NCBI RefSeq assembly: GCF_020748465.1
Contig: NZ_JAHZMP010000008.1
Span: forward strand, 1 to 64,000
Reading direction: 5' to 3'
DNA: 64,000 nucleotides
From: Terrisporobacter mayombei
GTDB taxonomy: Bacteria > Bacillota > Clostridia > Peptostreptococcales > Peptostreptococcaceae
The notes beneath the pieces are model-generated. The model searched no databases. It worked only from the letters and a program-made list of their open reading frames with translations, and was not told the DNA's origin. Shown in pieces: positions 29,759 to 40,161 of the stretch. Each line of letters opens with the position of its first letter. Positions within the stretch are counted from its first letter, which is position 1. A program made the position numbers and the translations under genes.

Positions 29759-31087
29759 ATGGAGGATATAAGTAGAATTCCTCCACATAGTGTGGAATCA
29801 GAGCAATCAATATTAGGTTCTATTATCCTTGATAAAGACGCGATTATAACTGTGGCAGAAACCATAAATCCTGGTGATTTTTATAAAGAAGCTCACAAAA
29901 TAATATATGAGTCTATGTTAAAGTTAAATAGCAATAATGAACCAATAGATTTGATAACATTAATAGAGGAATTAAGAAAAGAAGGTCATTTAGATAATGT
30001 TGGAGGTATTAGTTATCTAACAAGCCTTTCAACAATAGTCCCAACGACATCAAATGTAAAGTATTACGCCAACATAGTGAAAGAAAAATCTGTTATGAGA
30101 CAGCTTATAAAGGCGTCTAATGAGATTATAAACTTAGGATATGATGCTTCTACAGATGTTCAGGAAATATTAGATCAGGCAGAAAAAAGTATATTTGATA
30201 TATCTCAAGAAAAATCTGGTGATGATATTCAACCAATAAACTTAGTTCTACAAGATACCTTTGATATGATTGAAAGGTTGTGTACGCAAAAAAGTGATGT
30301 TACAGGAATAACTACTGGATTTACAGATTTAAATAAAAAAATAAATGGACTTCAAAGAACAGATTTAATTCTGCTAGCAGCAAGACCTGCCATGGGAAAA
30401 ACAGCATTCTCACTAAACCTTGTTCAAAATGCTGCATTAAAAGGTGATGCATCTGTGGCAGTATTTAGTTTAGAGATGTCTAAGGAACAGCTAGTTCAAC
30501 GTATGTTATCTGCACAATCTAATGTGGAGTTAAGTAAAATAAAAACTGGTTCCCTTGGAGAATCAGATTGGCCAAGAATAATAGATGCTATGGCAGTATT
30601 ATCAGAAGCTAATATTTTCATAGATGATACTCCTGGTATAAAAATATCAGAAATAAGATCAAAATGTAGAAGATTAAAAATAGAAAAGGGATTAGATTTA
30701 ATCCTAATAGATTACCTTCAATTGATGGAGGGAGAGGGCAAAAATGAAAACAGACAACAAGAAATAGCTAAGATTTCTAGATCTTTAAAGATATTAGCTA
30801 AGGAACTAGATTGTCCTGTGGTTGCTCTTTCACAGCTATCTCGTTCTCCAGAACTTAGAAAAGACCATAGGCCTATATTATCAGATTTAAGAGAGTCTGG
30901 GTCTATAGAGCAGGATGCAGATATAGTTATGTTTTTATACAGAGATGAATACTATCATGACGATTCTGAAAAGAAAAATATAGGTGAAGTTATAATTGCA
31001 AAAAATAGACATGGTGAAACGGGTAATGTAGAATTAGTATGGTTTGGCCAAGTACAAAAATTTGCCGACAAAGTTAGAGAAATATAA
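29759..31087 (+). CDS. dnaB: replicative DNA helicase DnaB (DnaC in Bacillus nomenclature)
   Basis: A 442-aa hexameric helicase with N-terminal DnaB domain (PPHSVESEQSILGSIILD) and RecA-like core (ARPAMGKTAF Walker A; LILIDYLQLM Walker B; SQLSR). ATG 29759 is chosen because GAGGTGA lies 7 nt before it; the frame opens three codons earlier at a GTG inside that site. It unwinds DNA at the fork. Loader-like proteins are encoded nearby at 33099-35177. Confidence 0.96.
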   Translation: MEDISRIPPHSVESEQSILGSIILDKDAIITVAETINPGDFYKEAHKIIYESMLKLNSNNEPIDLITLIEELRKEGHLDNVGGISYLTSLSTIVPTTSNVKYYANIVKEKSVMRQLIKASNEIINLGYDASTDVQEILDQAEKSIFDISQEKSGDDIQPINLVLQDTFDMIERLCTQKSDVTGITTGFTDLNKKINGLQRTDLILLAARPAMGKTAFSLNLVQNAALKGDASVAVFSLEMSKEQLVQRMLSAQSNVELSKIKTGSLGESDWPRIIDAMAVLSEANIFIDDTPGIKISEIRSKCRRLKIEKGLDLILIDYLQLMEGEGKNENRQQEIAKISRSLKILAKELDCPVVALSQLSRSPELRKDHRPILSDLRESGSIEQDADIVMFLYRDEYYHDDSEKKNIGEVIIAKNRHGETGNVELVWFGQVQKFADKVREI

Positions 31088-31090
31088 ACA

Positions 31091-31222
31091 TATATCCACA
31101 GAACAACCTTTCTATATTTGAGAAAAATGTGGATAAATATGAAAAGATAGTATTAAATGTAGTCTATACAATGAAATGTTATACACAGTATCCACAAATA
31201 GTATGTGGATAAATGTGAATAA
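31091..31222. promoter_or_regulatory. secondary DnaA-box cluster downstream of dnaB
   Basis: Six box-like 9-mers in about 130 bp: TATATCCACA (31091-31100), TGTGGATAA (31128-31136), TTATACACA (31179-31187), GTATCCACA (31188-31196), TGTGGATAA (31204-31212) and TGTGAATAA (31214-31222), in both orientations. It lies about 20 kb from oriC in noncoding DNA. It may titrate DnaA or regulate neighbouring genes. Confidence 0.7.
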
Positions 31223-31252
31223 CTAAATAAATATGTGTAAAACTTAATGAAA

Positions 31253-31290
31253 GGGTTGTTTATAAGATAGGAGTATCTTTTAAACAACTC
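31253..31290 (+). terminator. two-part hairpin before the 31332 gene
   Basis: GTTGTTTA / TAAACAAC encloses AGATA / TATCT with a GGAG loop. No T-run follows, so it could be a weak terminator for dnaB or an RNA structure controlling the next gene. Confidence 0.5.
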
Positions 31291-31331
31291 ATATTTATGC
31301 CCAAAAATAAGTCGATATGGAGAATAATAAA

Positions 31332-31637
31332 ATGAAAATAGAAATGTTTTTTGTATATCCAGATATGGGAATTGTTAATAAAGAAAGTAATTTGTTTAGG
31401 ATAGTGGATAATGAATTAAAAGAAACAATAGTAATTTATTTAATGGAAGAAAAGAATCAATATAACATATATATGATAAATACAATGACAGGATCTATAG
31501 AAAAAGTCTTTACGGGTAAGGATTTAGATGAAGTTGAGAAATTTAATGATATATTTATTGAAAAAAGGGATAATATTATTAATGGAAAAAGCTTAGAAGA
31601 AATAGAAAGATACATATTAAAAGTAATTAAAAATTAA
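31332..31637 (+). CDS. hypothetical protein
   Basis: A 101-aa acidic protein (MKIEMFFVYPDMGIVNKESN) with alternating beta-like segments (ETIVIYLMEEKNQYNIYMIN) and a C-terminal helix. I do not recognise a family. ATG 31332 is preferred because GGAGAA sits 7-9 nt upstream; the frame is open from ATG 31317. It lies alone between the DnaA-box cluster and purA. Confidence 0.6.
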   Translation: MKIEMFFVYPDMGIVNKESNLFRIVDNELKETIVIYLMEEKNQYNIYMINTMTGSIEKVFTGKDLDEVEKFNDIFIEKRDNIINGKSLEEIERYILKVIKN

Positions 31638-31642
31638 AAAAG

Positions 31643-31671
31643 TTGAAACCAAAACGAATATTTGTTAAAAT
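31643..31671 (+). promoter_or_regulatory. purA promoter with possible PurR boxes
   Basis: -35 TTGAAA (31643-31648), 17 bp, -10 TAAAAT (31666-31671). A CGAA-centred motif (AAAACGAATATT) lies inside the spacer, and an inverted GTGTTCGATAAT follows at 31683-31694, similar to paired PurBoxes of Firmicutes. The PurR assignment is a guess from motif shape. Confidence 0.45.
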
Positions 31672-31760
31672 ATATAACGTAAGTGTTCGATAATAAGTTG
31701 AAAATAAATTATATATTAGATTTTATGAAATTTAATATATAGATAATAGAGGTGAAATAA

Positions 31761-33050
<1,290 letters not shown>

Positions 33051-33066
33051 AGTTTCACATGAAACA
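33051..33066. promoter_or_regulatory. parS: second parS-like site
   Basis: AGTTTCACATGAAACA matches the ParB consensus at 14 of 16 positions and begins directly behind the purA stop, within 22 kb of oriC. Confidence 0.6.
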
Positions 33067-33100
33067 AAAAGGAGAAAACTGTCAGAAGTTTTCTCTTTTT
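33066..33100. terminator. bidirectional terminator between purA and the DnaC-like gene
   Basis: GAGAAAACT / AGTTTTCTC stem flanked by A-run and T-run, so it can act for both convergent genes. Confidence 0.8.
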
Positions 33101-34103
33101 ATTTATTTAAATTAGATATTTTATTTTGCCATCTTAAATCAGCACCAATAAATTTAATCATTTTGAATTTATCAAAAATACGTGAAAAAATTCTTTGAGA
33201 ATAAAGTTCTCCAAGTTGTGCAGGATTAAGATTAGTAGAAATAATAGTTTTTTTACCATTTAATAAACGAGTATTTAGAATTATAAACAATTCACTAATA
33301 GTAAATGAGTTAGTAAGTTCTGTACCTAAATCGTCTATTATTAGAAGATCACACTCAAATAAATTTTCGTAATCATCCCTTGATAAATGATGATCAGAAT
33401 TTCTAAATTTATATTCTTCTATGATTTCAAACATTTTAAAGGCAGTTTGGTATATTACTAAATATCCTTTATCAAGAAGTTCCTTGGCAATATAGCTAGA
33501 CATAAATGTTTTGCCAAGTCCAGTATCTCCATAAAACAATAAGTTTTTGTCATTATCCTTGTCGAAATCATAGATAAACTCATCACAATCAGATAAAATT
33601 AGTTGCATGTTTTGTCTAGGAGAAATACCAGTGCTTGAATCGACTTCTTCTGAAAAAATGCTGTCGTCATATGTACACTGATTTTGTTTCTCTAACATTC
33701 TAGATAAATTGGACATTTTATAAGACTCATTAATAATTGCTTGTTTTAAACAATTGCATTTTTTGCCGTTTGAAAGAAATCCTCTATCTTTACACATACT
33801 ACATTCATATTGAATATCAAGATACCCATTAGGAACATTCCAACTATCTAATAAAGCTTGTTTTTCGCTAGTTAAAGCTTGGATTCTTTCCTTGGCTTCT
33901 AATGTGAGAGCTTCCTTATTTGATGGATTTTTAAGAACGAGTTTCATCATTTCTAATCCAACTTTGCTAATTTCATCTTCTATTTCTTTTACTTTAGGAA
34001 TTTGTTTATAAACATCATTTTTCCGTTGTTCTAGTAGCCTATCTGCTTTATCTCTTTTTCTCTCGTAACTAGTAAGAATATCTCTTAATTTTGATTCCTG
34101 CAT
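33099..34103 (-). CDS. DnaC/DnaI-type helicase-loader ATPase
   Basis: A 334-aa protein. A coiled N-terminus and a cysteine cluster (CSMCKDRGF, KKCNC) are followed by an AAA+ domain with Walker A (GDTGLGKTF), Walker B (LLIIDDLGTE) and a terminal arginine-finger region (SRIFDKF). This is the layout of DnaI, which loads the DnaB helicase. The DnaD-like gene lies 15 bp upstream in the same operon, so a DnaD-DnaI primosome pair is inferred. It points toward oriC, against the arm's usual direction. Confidence 0.87.
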   Translation of the reverse strand: MQESKLRDILTSYERKRDKADRLLEQRKNDVYKQIPKVKEIEDEISKVGLEMMKLVLKNPSNKEALTLEAKERIQALTSEKQALLDSWNVPNGYLDIQYECSMCKDRGFLSNGKKCNCLKQAIINESYKMSNLSRMLEKQNQCTYDDSIFSEEVDSSTGISPRQNMQLILSDCDEFIYDFDKDNDKNLLFYGDTGLGKTFMSSYIAKELLDKGYLVIYQTAFKMFEIIEEYKFRNSDHHLSRDDYENLFECDLLIIDDLGTELTNSFTISELFIILNTRLLNGKKTIISTNLNPAQLGELYSQRIFSRIFDKFKMIKFIGADLRWQNKISNLNK

Positions 34104-34118
34104 TTAACCACCTACCTA

Positions 34119-35177
34119 CTAAAATTTACCCTTTTGACTTTCTTTTAGAATTTTCTCTAATTCCTCAGGGCTGTAGTTTCTAAATGTTTCGTTGATATTA
34201 TGGAATCTTGTTTTAACTTTAGGAATAGAGTTATTATTTGAAGTTGTATTTTTTCGATGTTGTTTTTTTTGATTAAATTCTTCTTCTAATTTTTCTATAT
34301 CATCTAAAGTTTTAACATTATTCTTTTTATATCTTTCAATTATACCATTTATATAAGATATAGAAGGGTTAGATGTATTTTTGGACTTGCTACAAGCTTC
34401 TAATATAACCTCTATATCCATATTGTACTTATCAATCCATGTATCCATAATTCTTTTTTCTTCTGATCCAGGATTTCTATTAAACCCAAGAGATTTAAAA
34501 ATAAGCTTATGAATGTCATAGCGCTTTTTATCTTCAATTACATTATTTTCAATATCTTCAATAGTATAAAGTCCTAAGTCATACCAGTTTCTAAGTATAC
34601 CTTCAATATAATTAAGATTTTTAGGCGTACCATTATTATTCTGCTTTGAAGTTTCATAAGCATAAACAATAACATCAGGATTAACATTAAATTTTTCTCT
34701 AATGTCTAGTATTCTTAATTTTTCTGAAGGATCAAGAAATCTTCCTATTATACGATTTATACTATTAAACATTTTAGTTATGCTTGGATTATGTCCAGCA
34801 GAAACTATTCTATCACTATTAGATTTAATAGAAGGTGTATTAATTTGTAGATTTTCAACATAGAGTCTTTTTAAATCTAAAAATTCAATTGAATAATCAA
34901 AAGCATCCGGGCTATCATTTTTGTGCATTTTTACTATGTTTTGCTTCTCCCAGAATTTCCATGCATTAATAACATCTGACAACGGAACTTCTAAAATTCT
35001 AGCAATAGAACTATTATCAAATTTAGAATCTGGAATAGAAGAACATATTTGCCTATATGCTAAAAGATATACCTTTGTGTATAATCCATCACCCATAGGC
35101 ATATATATATCTATGAAGATATTTGGGATGGTTGTTTCCCCAAAATCTATATCATTTTCTTCTTTATAAAAAAACAT
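34119..35177 (-). CDS. DnaD-domain primosome protein
   Basis: A 352-aa protein with an N-terminal winged-helix region (LTSDV-like LSDVINAWKFWEKQNIV) and two DnaB_2/DnaD C-terminal modules (ILRNWYDLGLYTIEDIE; INGIIERYKKNNVKTLDDIE). DnaD-type proteins remodel origin DNA and recruit the helicase loader, encoded 15 bp downstream. An extended -10 (TGTTATAAT on the minus strand, about 35189-35197) lies just before the start. Confidence 0.85.
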   Translation of the reverse strand: MFFYKEENDIDFGETTIPNIFIDIYMPMGDGLYTKVYLLAYRQICSSIPDSKFDNSSIARILEVPLSDVINAWKFWEKQNIVKMHKNDSPDAFDYSIEFLDLKRLYVENLQINTPSIKSNSDRIVSAGHNPSITKMFNSINRIIGRFLDPSEKLRILDIREKFNVNPDVIVYAYETSKQNNNGTPKNLNYIEGILRNWYDLGLYTIEDIENNVIEDKKRYDIHKLIFKSLGFNRNPGSEEKRIMDTWIDKYNMDIEVILEACSKSKNTSNPSISYINGIIERYKKNNVKTLDDIEKLEEEFNQKKQHRKNTTSNNNSIPKVKTRFHNINETFRNYSPEELEKILKESQKGKF

Positions 35178-35270
35178 ACAATCACCTCAGCTTCAATTAT
35201 AACATAAAAGCTATTACAAATTTATATTGGAAGTTTTAAAAAAAAATATTCACTAAAAAGGAGGTATAAA

Positions 35271-36740
35271 TTGGTTATTAAATTCGATAAAAAGAGAAGG
35301 AGATTATTTGTTATAATCTTAGCTCTTCTAATCATTATAGGGGGAAGTATACGCACATTTATACTTACTAATCAAAGAGAAACTTTTACACTTAAAGATG
35401 AAAAAAACAAAAGCGAATATACTATAGATGTAATATATGATGATGAAACTAATCGTATTTTATGCAACGAAAGTTTAGTTTATATAAATAATACGAAAAC
35501 TACATTAGATAAAATTTACCTACATATTTATCCAAATGCTTTTTGCCAAGAAAAATCAGTTCCTTTTGAAGACTCAGAAATGAGCAGAGCTTATCCAAAT
35601 GGCTTTAATGAAGGATATATAGATCTTAAAAATGTATTAAGTGATAAGGAAAAATTAAAGTATGAAGTAAAAGGAGATAAAAACGATATTCTAGAGATTA
35701 AATTAAACAAATTATTAAAAGCCAGTGAAGTAGTAAAAATAGACTTAAAATATAATGTAAAATTACCTAATTGCCTTGGAAGATTTGGTTATGGCGATAA
35801 TACAGTAAATGTAACAAATTGGTTCCCTATAGCATGTGTTTATGATGATAAAGGATGGAATCTAAAAAGTTATGAAACTGTAGGAGATCCATTTTATAGT
35901 GATACTAGCAACTTTAAAGTTCAAATATTAGCCCCATCAAAATATAAGTTAGCAACTACAGGAAAAGTAACAGAGAAGAAAACAGACAATGAGAAGATAT
36001 TATATACTATAGATGGTAAGATGGTTAGAGATTTTGCTTTTATTTTAAGTGACAAATTTATAGTAAATAAGGCTAATTATAAGGATATTGTGATAAATAC
36101 ATATAATTTAAATGAGGATATGAGTAAAGAAGCTTTGGATATATCTAAGTCGTCCATAGAAATTTTTAGTAATTTATTTGGTGACTATCCATATGATACA
36201 TATTCAGTAGTAGCCAGTGACTTCTTTATTGGAGGAATGGAATATCCCATGTTATCTATGATAGATGAAGGTTTATATAATAAGGAAAATAAATTTTTAT
36301 TGGAGTATGTAATAGCTCATGAAACTGCCCATCAATGGTGGTACAGTGTTATAGGAAATGATGAAATTAATGAACCTTGGCTAGATGAAGCATTGACGGA
36401 ATATTCAACCATACTTTATTTTGAACAAAAGTATGGAAAAGAAACAGGAGATAAATTAATAAAAACTATGGAAGTTCAAACAAGAAACTATAAAACAACT
36501 GATATATTCAAGGCTACAACAGATTATAAAGATTCATCAGAATATAGTCTAAGTGTTTATACAAAAGGAGCAGTAGTTTTTAATGAAATAAGAAAAGAAG
36601 TTGGAGATGAAGTATTTTTTAATACTTTAAAAGAATACTATAGTACATATAAATTTAAAAATGTAAATGGACCTCAATTTGTTGATCTTTGGAAGAGTAA
36701 AGGTGTGGATATTGAAAAAATTATAAAGGAATGTAAATAA
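35271..36740 (+). CDS. membrane-anchored M1-family (gluzincin) metallopeptidase
   Basis: A 489-aa protein with one N-terminal membrane anchor (about residues 10-30, RRLFVIILALLIIIGG), a beta-rich domain, then the gluzincin site HETAH followed by NEPWLDEALTEYS with the third zinc ligand glutamate, and the M1 exopeptidase-like GGMEYP motif. It should act outside the membrane on peptides. The start is TTG 35271 after AGGAGGTATAAA. Confidence 0.88.
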   Translation: MVIKFDKKRRRLFVIILALLIIIGGSIRTFILTNQRETFTLKDEKNKSEYTIDVIYDDETNRILCNESLVYINNTKTTLDKIYLHIYPNAFCQEKSVPFEDSEMSRAYPNGFNEGYIDLKNVLSDKEKLKYEVKGDKNDILEIKLNKLLKASEVVKIDLKYNVKLPNCLGRFGYGDNTVNVTNWFPIACVYDDKGWNLKSYETVGDPFYSDTSNFKVQILAPSKYKLATTGKVTEKKTDNEKILYTIDGKMVRDFAFILSDKFIVNKANYKDIVINTYNLNEDMSKEALDISKSSIEIFSNLFGDYPYDTYSVVASDFFIGGMEYPMLSMIDEGLYNKENKFLLEYVIAHETAHQWWYSVIGNDEINEPWLDEALTEYSTILYFEQKYGKETGDKLIKTMEVQTRNYKTTDIFKATTDYKDSSEYSLSVYTKGAVVFNEIRKEVGDEVFFNTLKEYYSTYKFKNVNGPQFVDLWKSKGVDIEKIIKECK

Positions 36741-36750
36741 AATTTTTGCC

Positions 36751-36786
36751 AGAGCATTGAAAAATAATTTAATGCTCTGTTTTTTT
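36751..36786 (+). terminator. intrinsic terminator after the M1 peptidase gene
   Basis: AGAGCATT / AATGCTCT stem with a 12-nt loop and a run of T. Confidence 0.85.
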
Positions 36787-36828
36787 GGTATAATATAATT
36801 CATGAGAAAAAGAGAAAAGAGGTGCACC

Positions 36829-37620
36829 ATGTTGAAGTATTGTTCTATAGGAAGTGGAAGTAGCGGAAATTGTCACTTTGTTAGTTATAAGGATACTAAT
36901 ATATTAATAGATGCAGGCCTTAGTGGGAAAAGAATAATGACAGGCTTAAATGATATAAATGCTGATATAGAAAAAATAAAGGGCATATTTATAACACATG
37001 AACATTCTGACCATATAAAAGGAGCGGGAATATTATCGAGAAAATTGGACATACCTATTTTTGCAAATGTAAAAACATGGTGTGCTATGAAAGATAAATT
37101 AGGAAACATAAAAGAAGGCAATATGAAAGTATTTGAAAATCATAAAACATACAGTATAGGAGATTTAGGAATTAAGCCTTTTTCCATACCACACGACTCA
37201 AGTGATGCTGTAGGATATAATTTATTTTCAGAACAGGAAAAAATGTCAATTGCTACGGATATAGGATGTGTAACAGATAACATTAGACAAAATTTATACG
37301 GCTCAAAACTTGTAGTATTAGAGTCTAATTATGACCCAAACATGCTAATGATGGGAAGCTATACGTATAGTTTAAAAAGAAGGGTAATGTCTGATTGTGG
37401 ACATTTATCAAACGAAGAAGCAGCTAAGTTCTGTGTAGATTTAATTAATAATAATGCACAATCTATATTATTAGCTCATTTAAGCAAGGAAAATAATTTT
37501 CCAGACTTGGCATTTGCTACGTCTAAGAATGTGCTAGCCAATAATGACATGATAATAGGACAAGATTTAAATTTAGAAGTTTTATCAAGAGATAAAGTTT
37601 CAAAGGTTTTTGAACTGTAA
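36829..37620 (+). CDS. metallo-beta-lactamase-fold hydrolase (WalJ/YycJ-like)
   Basis: A 263-aa MBL-fold protein starting MLKYCSIGSGSSGNC, with the metal motif THEHSDHIKG and downstream ligands (IPHDSSDA; DIGCVTD; SDCGHLSNE; LAHLSKENN). YycJ/WalJ is normally associated with the walKR locus and rlmH in Firmicutes and may be a nuclease. No HtrA gene lies between it and rlmH. I use ATG 36829 after AGAGGTG; the frame opens nine codons earlier. Confidence 0.85.
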   Translation: MLKYCSIGSGSSGNCHFVSYKDTNILIDAGLSGKRIMTGLNDINADIEKIKGIFITHEHSDHIKGAGILSRKLDIPIFANVKTWCAMKDKLGNIKEGNMKVFENHKTYSIGDLGIKPFSIPHDSSDAVGYNLFSEQEKMSIATDIGCVTDNIRQNLYGSKLVVLESNYDPNMLMMGSYTYSLKRRVMSDCGHLSNEEAAKFCVDLINNNAQSILLAHLSKENNFPDLAFATSKNVLANNDMIIGQDLNLEVLSRDKVSKVFEL

Positions 37621-37764
37621 AATTGTGAACTTTGAGCCACTATGTGAGCAAATTAGTTCATATAACTGAAGACATATCTTATAGCAACGTATTGATAAGT
37701 CATTTTGATATGACTTTAGACACACCTATCGCTCAAAAGATAAAGTTAATAAGAGGAGAAAAAT

Positions 37765-38244
37765 ATGCGTATCAGTATAGTTTGTGTAGGAAAAATAAAA
37801 GAAAAATATTTAAAATTAGGAATAGATGAATTTTCAAAAAGATTATCTAAATATTGCAAGCTAGAAGTAATAGAATTAGATGATGAAAAAGCTCCTGAAA
37901 ATTTAAGCGATAAAGAAATGCTTATGATTAAGGATAAAGAAGGAAAGAAGATACTAAGTAAAATCAAAGATAACTCTCATGTTATAGCTCTTGCTATAGA
38001 TGGAAAGAATTTATCATCCGAAGAATTGGCAGATACAATTGATAGTTTAGGTGTTAGAGGAACTAGTCATATAGTATTTGTTATAGGCGGATCTTTAGGT
38101 CTTTCTGATGAGGTTTTAAGAAGAGCTAATTATAAGTTGTCTTTTTCTAAGATGACCTTCCCTCATCAGCTTATGAGACTAATATTATTAGAACAAATTT
38201 ATAGATCTTATAGAATAAATAACGGTGAACCGTATCATAAGTAG
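37765..38244 (+). CDS. rlmH: 23S rRNA (pseudouridine-1915-N3)-methyltransferase RlmH
   Basis: A 159-aa SPOUT methyltransferase ([47 protein letters not shown]) with the typical terminal residues NNGEPYHK. The 3' end is the insertion site of the mobile element. The protein stays complete because the 22-bp repeat restores its last codons, and the final base of the TAG stop comes from the element. This is the same target gene as orfX used by SCC elements in staphylococci. Confidence 0.97.
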   Translation: MRISIVCVGKIKEKYLKLGIDEFSKRLSKYCKLEVIELDDEKAPENLSDKEMLMIKDKEGKKILSKIKDNSHVIALAIDGKNLSSEELADTIDSLGVRGTSHIVFVIGGSLGLSDEVLRRANYKLSFSKMTFPHQLMRLILLEQIYRSYRINNGEPYHK

Positions 38245-39826
38245 TCGCAAACTTTTTATTTATTTTTTGAGCCTGTATATCTACAGGCTCAAAATGTAAC
38301 TTGATTTTATTAATAGTTCTTTCTTTTGGTGATTTACCTTTGTTAATACTTATAGAATCTATTATTGAGTGTAATAAAGATTTCTTTTGCTCAATGGTAG
38401 ATGATATAAAAGTTAAATTAAAATTGGTTAATATTGCAGTGATTTTTTTTGAATCTATGTCAGTATAAGAGGATAATTGAGCAATAGAATTTTCTATATT
38501 ATTTATTTCTAATAATATTTTATTTTCCTCACTTGTTAAGAAACTTATATAGTCATTTAGGGCTTTAAAGTCAATATTATTTAATCTCTTTTCTTTAAAT
38601 GCATCTAATTTATTTAATTCAATTTCTTTTAAACTATTTTTTAATGAGTGAAGAGTTTTACTTAGAGGTTCAATATCAACTGAATTTTTTTTATTTAGTT
38701 TACCTATTAAGGAATTAATTATTTCATCAGATTTAATAAGTTCAGAAATTTTATCTAAAACATATTTTTCAGCAATATCTGCATTTATTAAATTGGATTT
38801 ACATACTGTAGCACCTTTGTTGAAAAAATTAGAGCATTGATAATAACGATAAAATTCATTGACTTTATTTTTCTTTTTAGTTCTATGAGAAATCATAGAA
38901 GCACCACAGTCAGGACATTTAAGTAATCCTGTTAAAATAAAATCACCTTCATATACTTTTGGAAATTTATCTTTATTTACTTTGCGTAAAGCTTGAGTTT
39001 TTTTCCAAGTATTATCATCAATGATAGGAAGATGCATACCTCTTGTTAATTGGTAATTATCATTCTTGCCATTTCTATTTGTTTTTCTCCAATTAATATA
39101 TTGTCCCCAACGTATATATCCAATATAAATAGGATTATCAAGAATTTGCTTGATTGATTGAATAGACCAATCACCATCCTTGAGTGTTTTATGATTACAA
39201 GAGTTAAGATAACAAGCTATTTTTTTATATCCCCAGTTTTCATTTGAGTATAAATTGAATATTTGTTGAATAATTTTAGCTTGTTCAGGTACAATTTCTA
39301 ATTCTTTTTTTGAATTAGACTTATATCCAAAAACACGACCCCCATTCCAAAGCCCTTCCTTTGAACGTTGCATCATGCCAGAACGACAAGTTGATACAAT
39401 ATTATTTCTATCTAATTCTGCAAAAGTTCCAAGTATGTAAACTATAGTTCTACCAAACATATCGCTTGTGTTAATATTATCTTCTGTACTTATTAGATTC
39501 ACATTATAATGGTCTAATAATTGTATTGTATTAACGGTATCAGCTAAACTTCTTGAAATTCTACTAATTCTATATATAAGTACGGCAGAAATAGTAGAAT
39601 TATTTTTTATATCATTAAGCATTTTATTAAAGTCAGTTCTGTTATTAGTGGATGTTCCACTTTTACATTCATCAATATATTCACCTACTAAGTTATAATT
39701 ATGTTTATTACAATATTCTTTAATAGCATTCTTTTGCATTGCTATTGAAAAATTATCAGCTTGTAATTCTGAACTTGTCCTACAATACATTACTACATTT
39801 TTAATTTCTTTGTTATTATTTATCAT
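38171..39826 (-). CDS. large serine recombinase (site-specific integrase/excisionase)
   Basis: A 551-aa protein. The N-terminal resolvase domain has the catalytic Ser18 in YCRTSSELQ and downstream arginines ([25 protein letters not shown]). Then come a recombinase domain ([13 protein letters not shown]), a zinc-ribbon domain (CPDCGASM ... CSNF ... CKSN) and a coiled coil. Its length fits Ccr-type recombinases. The frame runs through attL into antisense rlmH, ending [16 protein letters not shown]. Transcription starts from the minus promoter at 40059-40087, and the 57-aa ORF upstream overlaps its ribosome-binding site. Confidence 0.93.
   Translation of the reverse strand: MINNNKEIKNVVMYCRTSSELQADNFSIAMQKNAIKEYCNKHNYNLVGEYIDECKSGTSTNNRTDFNKMLNDIKNNSTISAVLIYRISRISRSLADTVNTIQLLDHYNVNLISTEDNINTSDMFGRTIVYILGTFAELDRNNIVSTCRSGMMQRSKEGLWNGGRVFGYKSNSKKELEIVPEQAKIIQQIFNLYSNENWGYKKIACYLNSCNHKTLKDGDWSIQSIKQILDNPIYIGYIRWGQYINWRKTNRNGKNDNYQLTRGMHLPIIDDNTWKKTQALRKVNKDKFPKVYEGDFILTGLLKCPDCGASMISHRTKKKNKVNEFYRYYQCSNFFNKGATVCKSNLINADIAEKYVLDKISELIKSDEIINSLIGKLNKKNSVDIEPLSKTLHSLKNSLKEIELNKLDAFKEKRLNNIDFKALNDYISFLTSEENKILLEINNIENSIAQLSSYTDIDSKKITAILTNFNLTFISSTIEQKKSLLHSIIDSISINKGKSPKERTINKIKLHFEPVDIQAQKINKKFATTYDTVHRYLFYKIYKFVLIILVS
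38222..38243. repeat. attL: left attachment site (attL) of the rlmH element
   Basis: A 22-bp sequence inside the rlmH 3' end, identical to 48440-48461. It contains TATCATAA (38233-38240), the crossover core known for SCC elements. The flanking bases differ between the two copies, so 22 bp is the full length of the match. Confidence 0.9.
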
Positions 39827-39828
39827 TA

Positions 39829-40002
39829 TTAAAAACCTCCTTCAAGTGATGTTTCATAATTATTTATATTTTGAGATACTATATCAAATAATACATTAAT
39901 AAATTCAGTTGATTTTATGTATTTAGTATTTGGATGTTCTAATCCTAATTTATTGAATAAATCAATTTCAGTATTTAGTTTATCTATATCATTAGTAGTC
40001 AT
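39829..40002 (-). CDS. small 57-aa protein encoded just upstream of the recombinase
   Basis: The minus strand gives MTTNDIDKLNTEIDLFNKLG, continuing to a C-terminus ETSLEGGF, with AGGAGG 8 nt before ATG and a 2-bp gap to the recombinase start. The recombinase's GGAGG lies inside the last codons of this ORF, so the two are translationally coupled. The acidic, helical sequence is not a family I recognise; a helper or directionality role for recombination is possible but unproven. Confidence 0.7.
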   Translation of the reverse strand: MTTNDIDKLNTEIDLFNKLGLEHPNTKYIKSTEFINVLFDIVSQNINNYETSLEGGF

Positions 40003-40058
40003 GTTATAATCCTCCTTATTGTTTACGTTAAAGTAAATGTGAATTTCCTTATAGGTAA

Positions 40059-40131
40059 ATAGTAAAGCAAAAAATAAAGTTTGTCAACAGGTAAAAATAA
40101 AGTTGCACACAGGAATGTGAAGTGTTAATAT
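40059..40131. promoter_or_regulatory. back-to-back promoters and repeat operators of the element
   Basis: Minus-strand promoter: TTGACA (40082-40087), 17 bp, TACTAT (40059-40064), driving the small ORF and recombinase. Plus-strand promoter: TTGCAC (40103-40108), 17 bp, TAATAT (40126-40131), driving the XRE gene. Two near-identical tandem copies of AAAAATAAAGTT-N-ACAGG (40070-40091 and 40093-40113) overlap both -35 boxes. They are likely operators for the XRE protein. Confidence 0.75.
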
Positions 40132-40161
40132 TAGGATATAAGTTTTAAGGAGGCAGAAAGA

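Noticed and set aside
37621..37764. Remnant htrA between the WalJ-like gene and rlmH
   Set aside because: The 144-bp gap has no serine-protease or PDZ signature; the gene is simply absent at this place.
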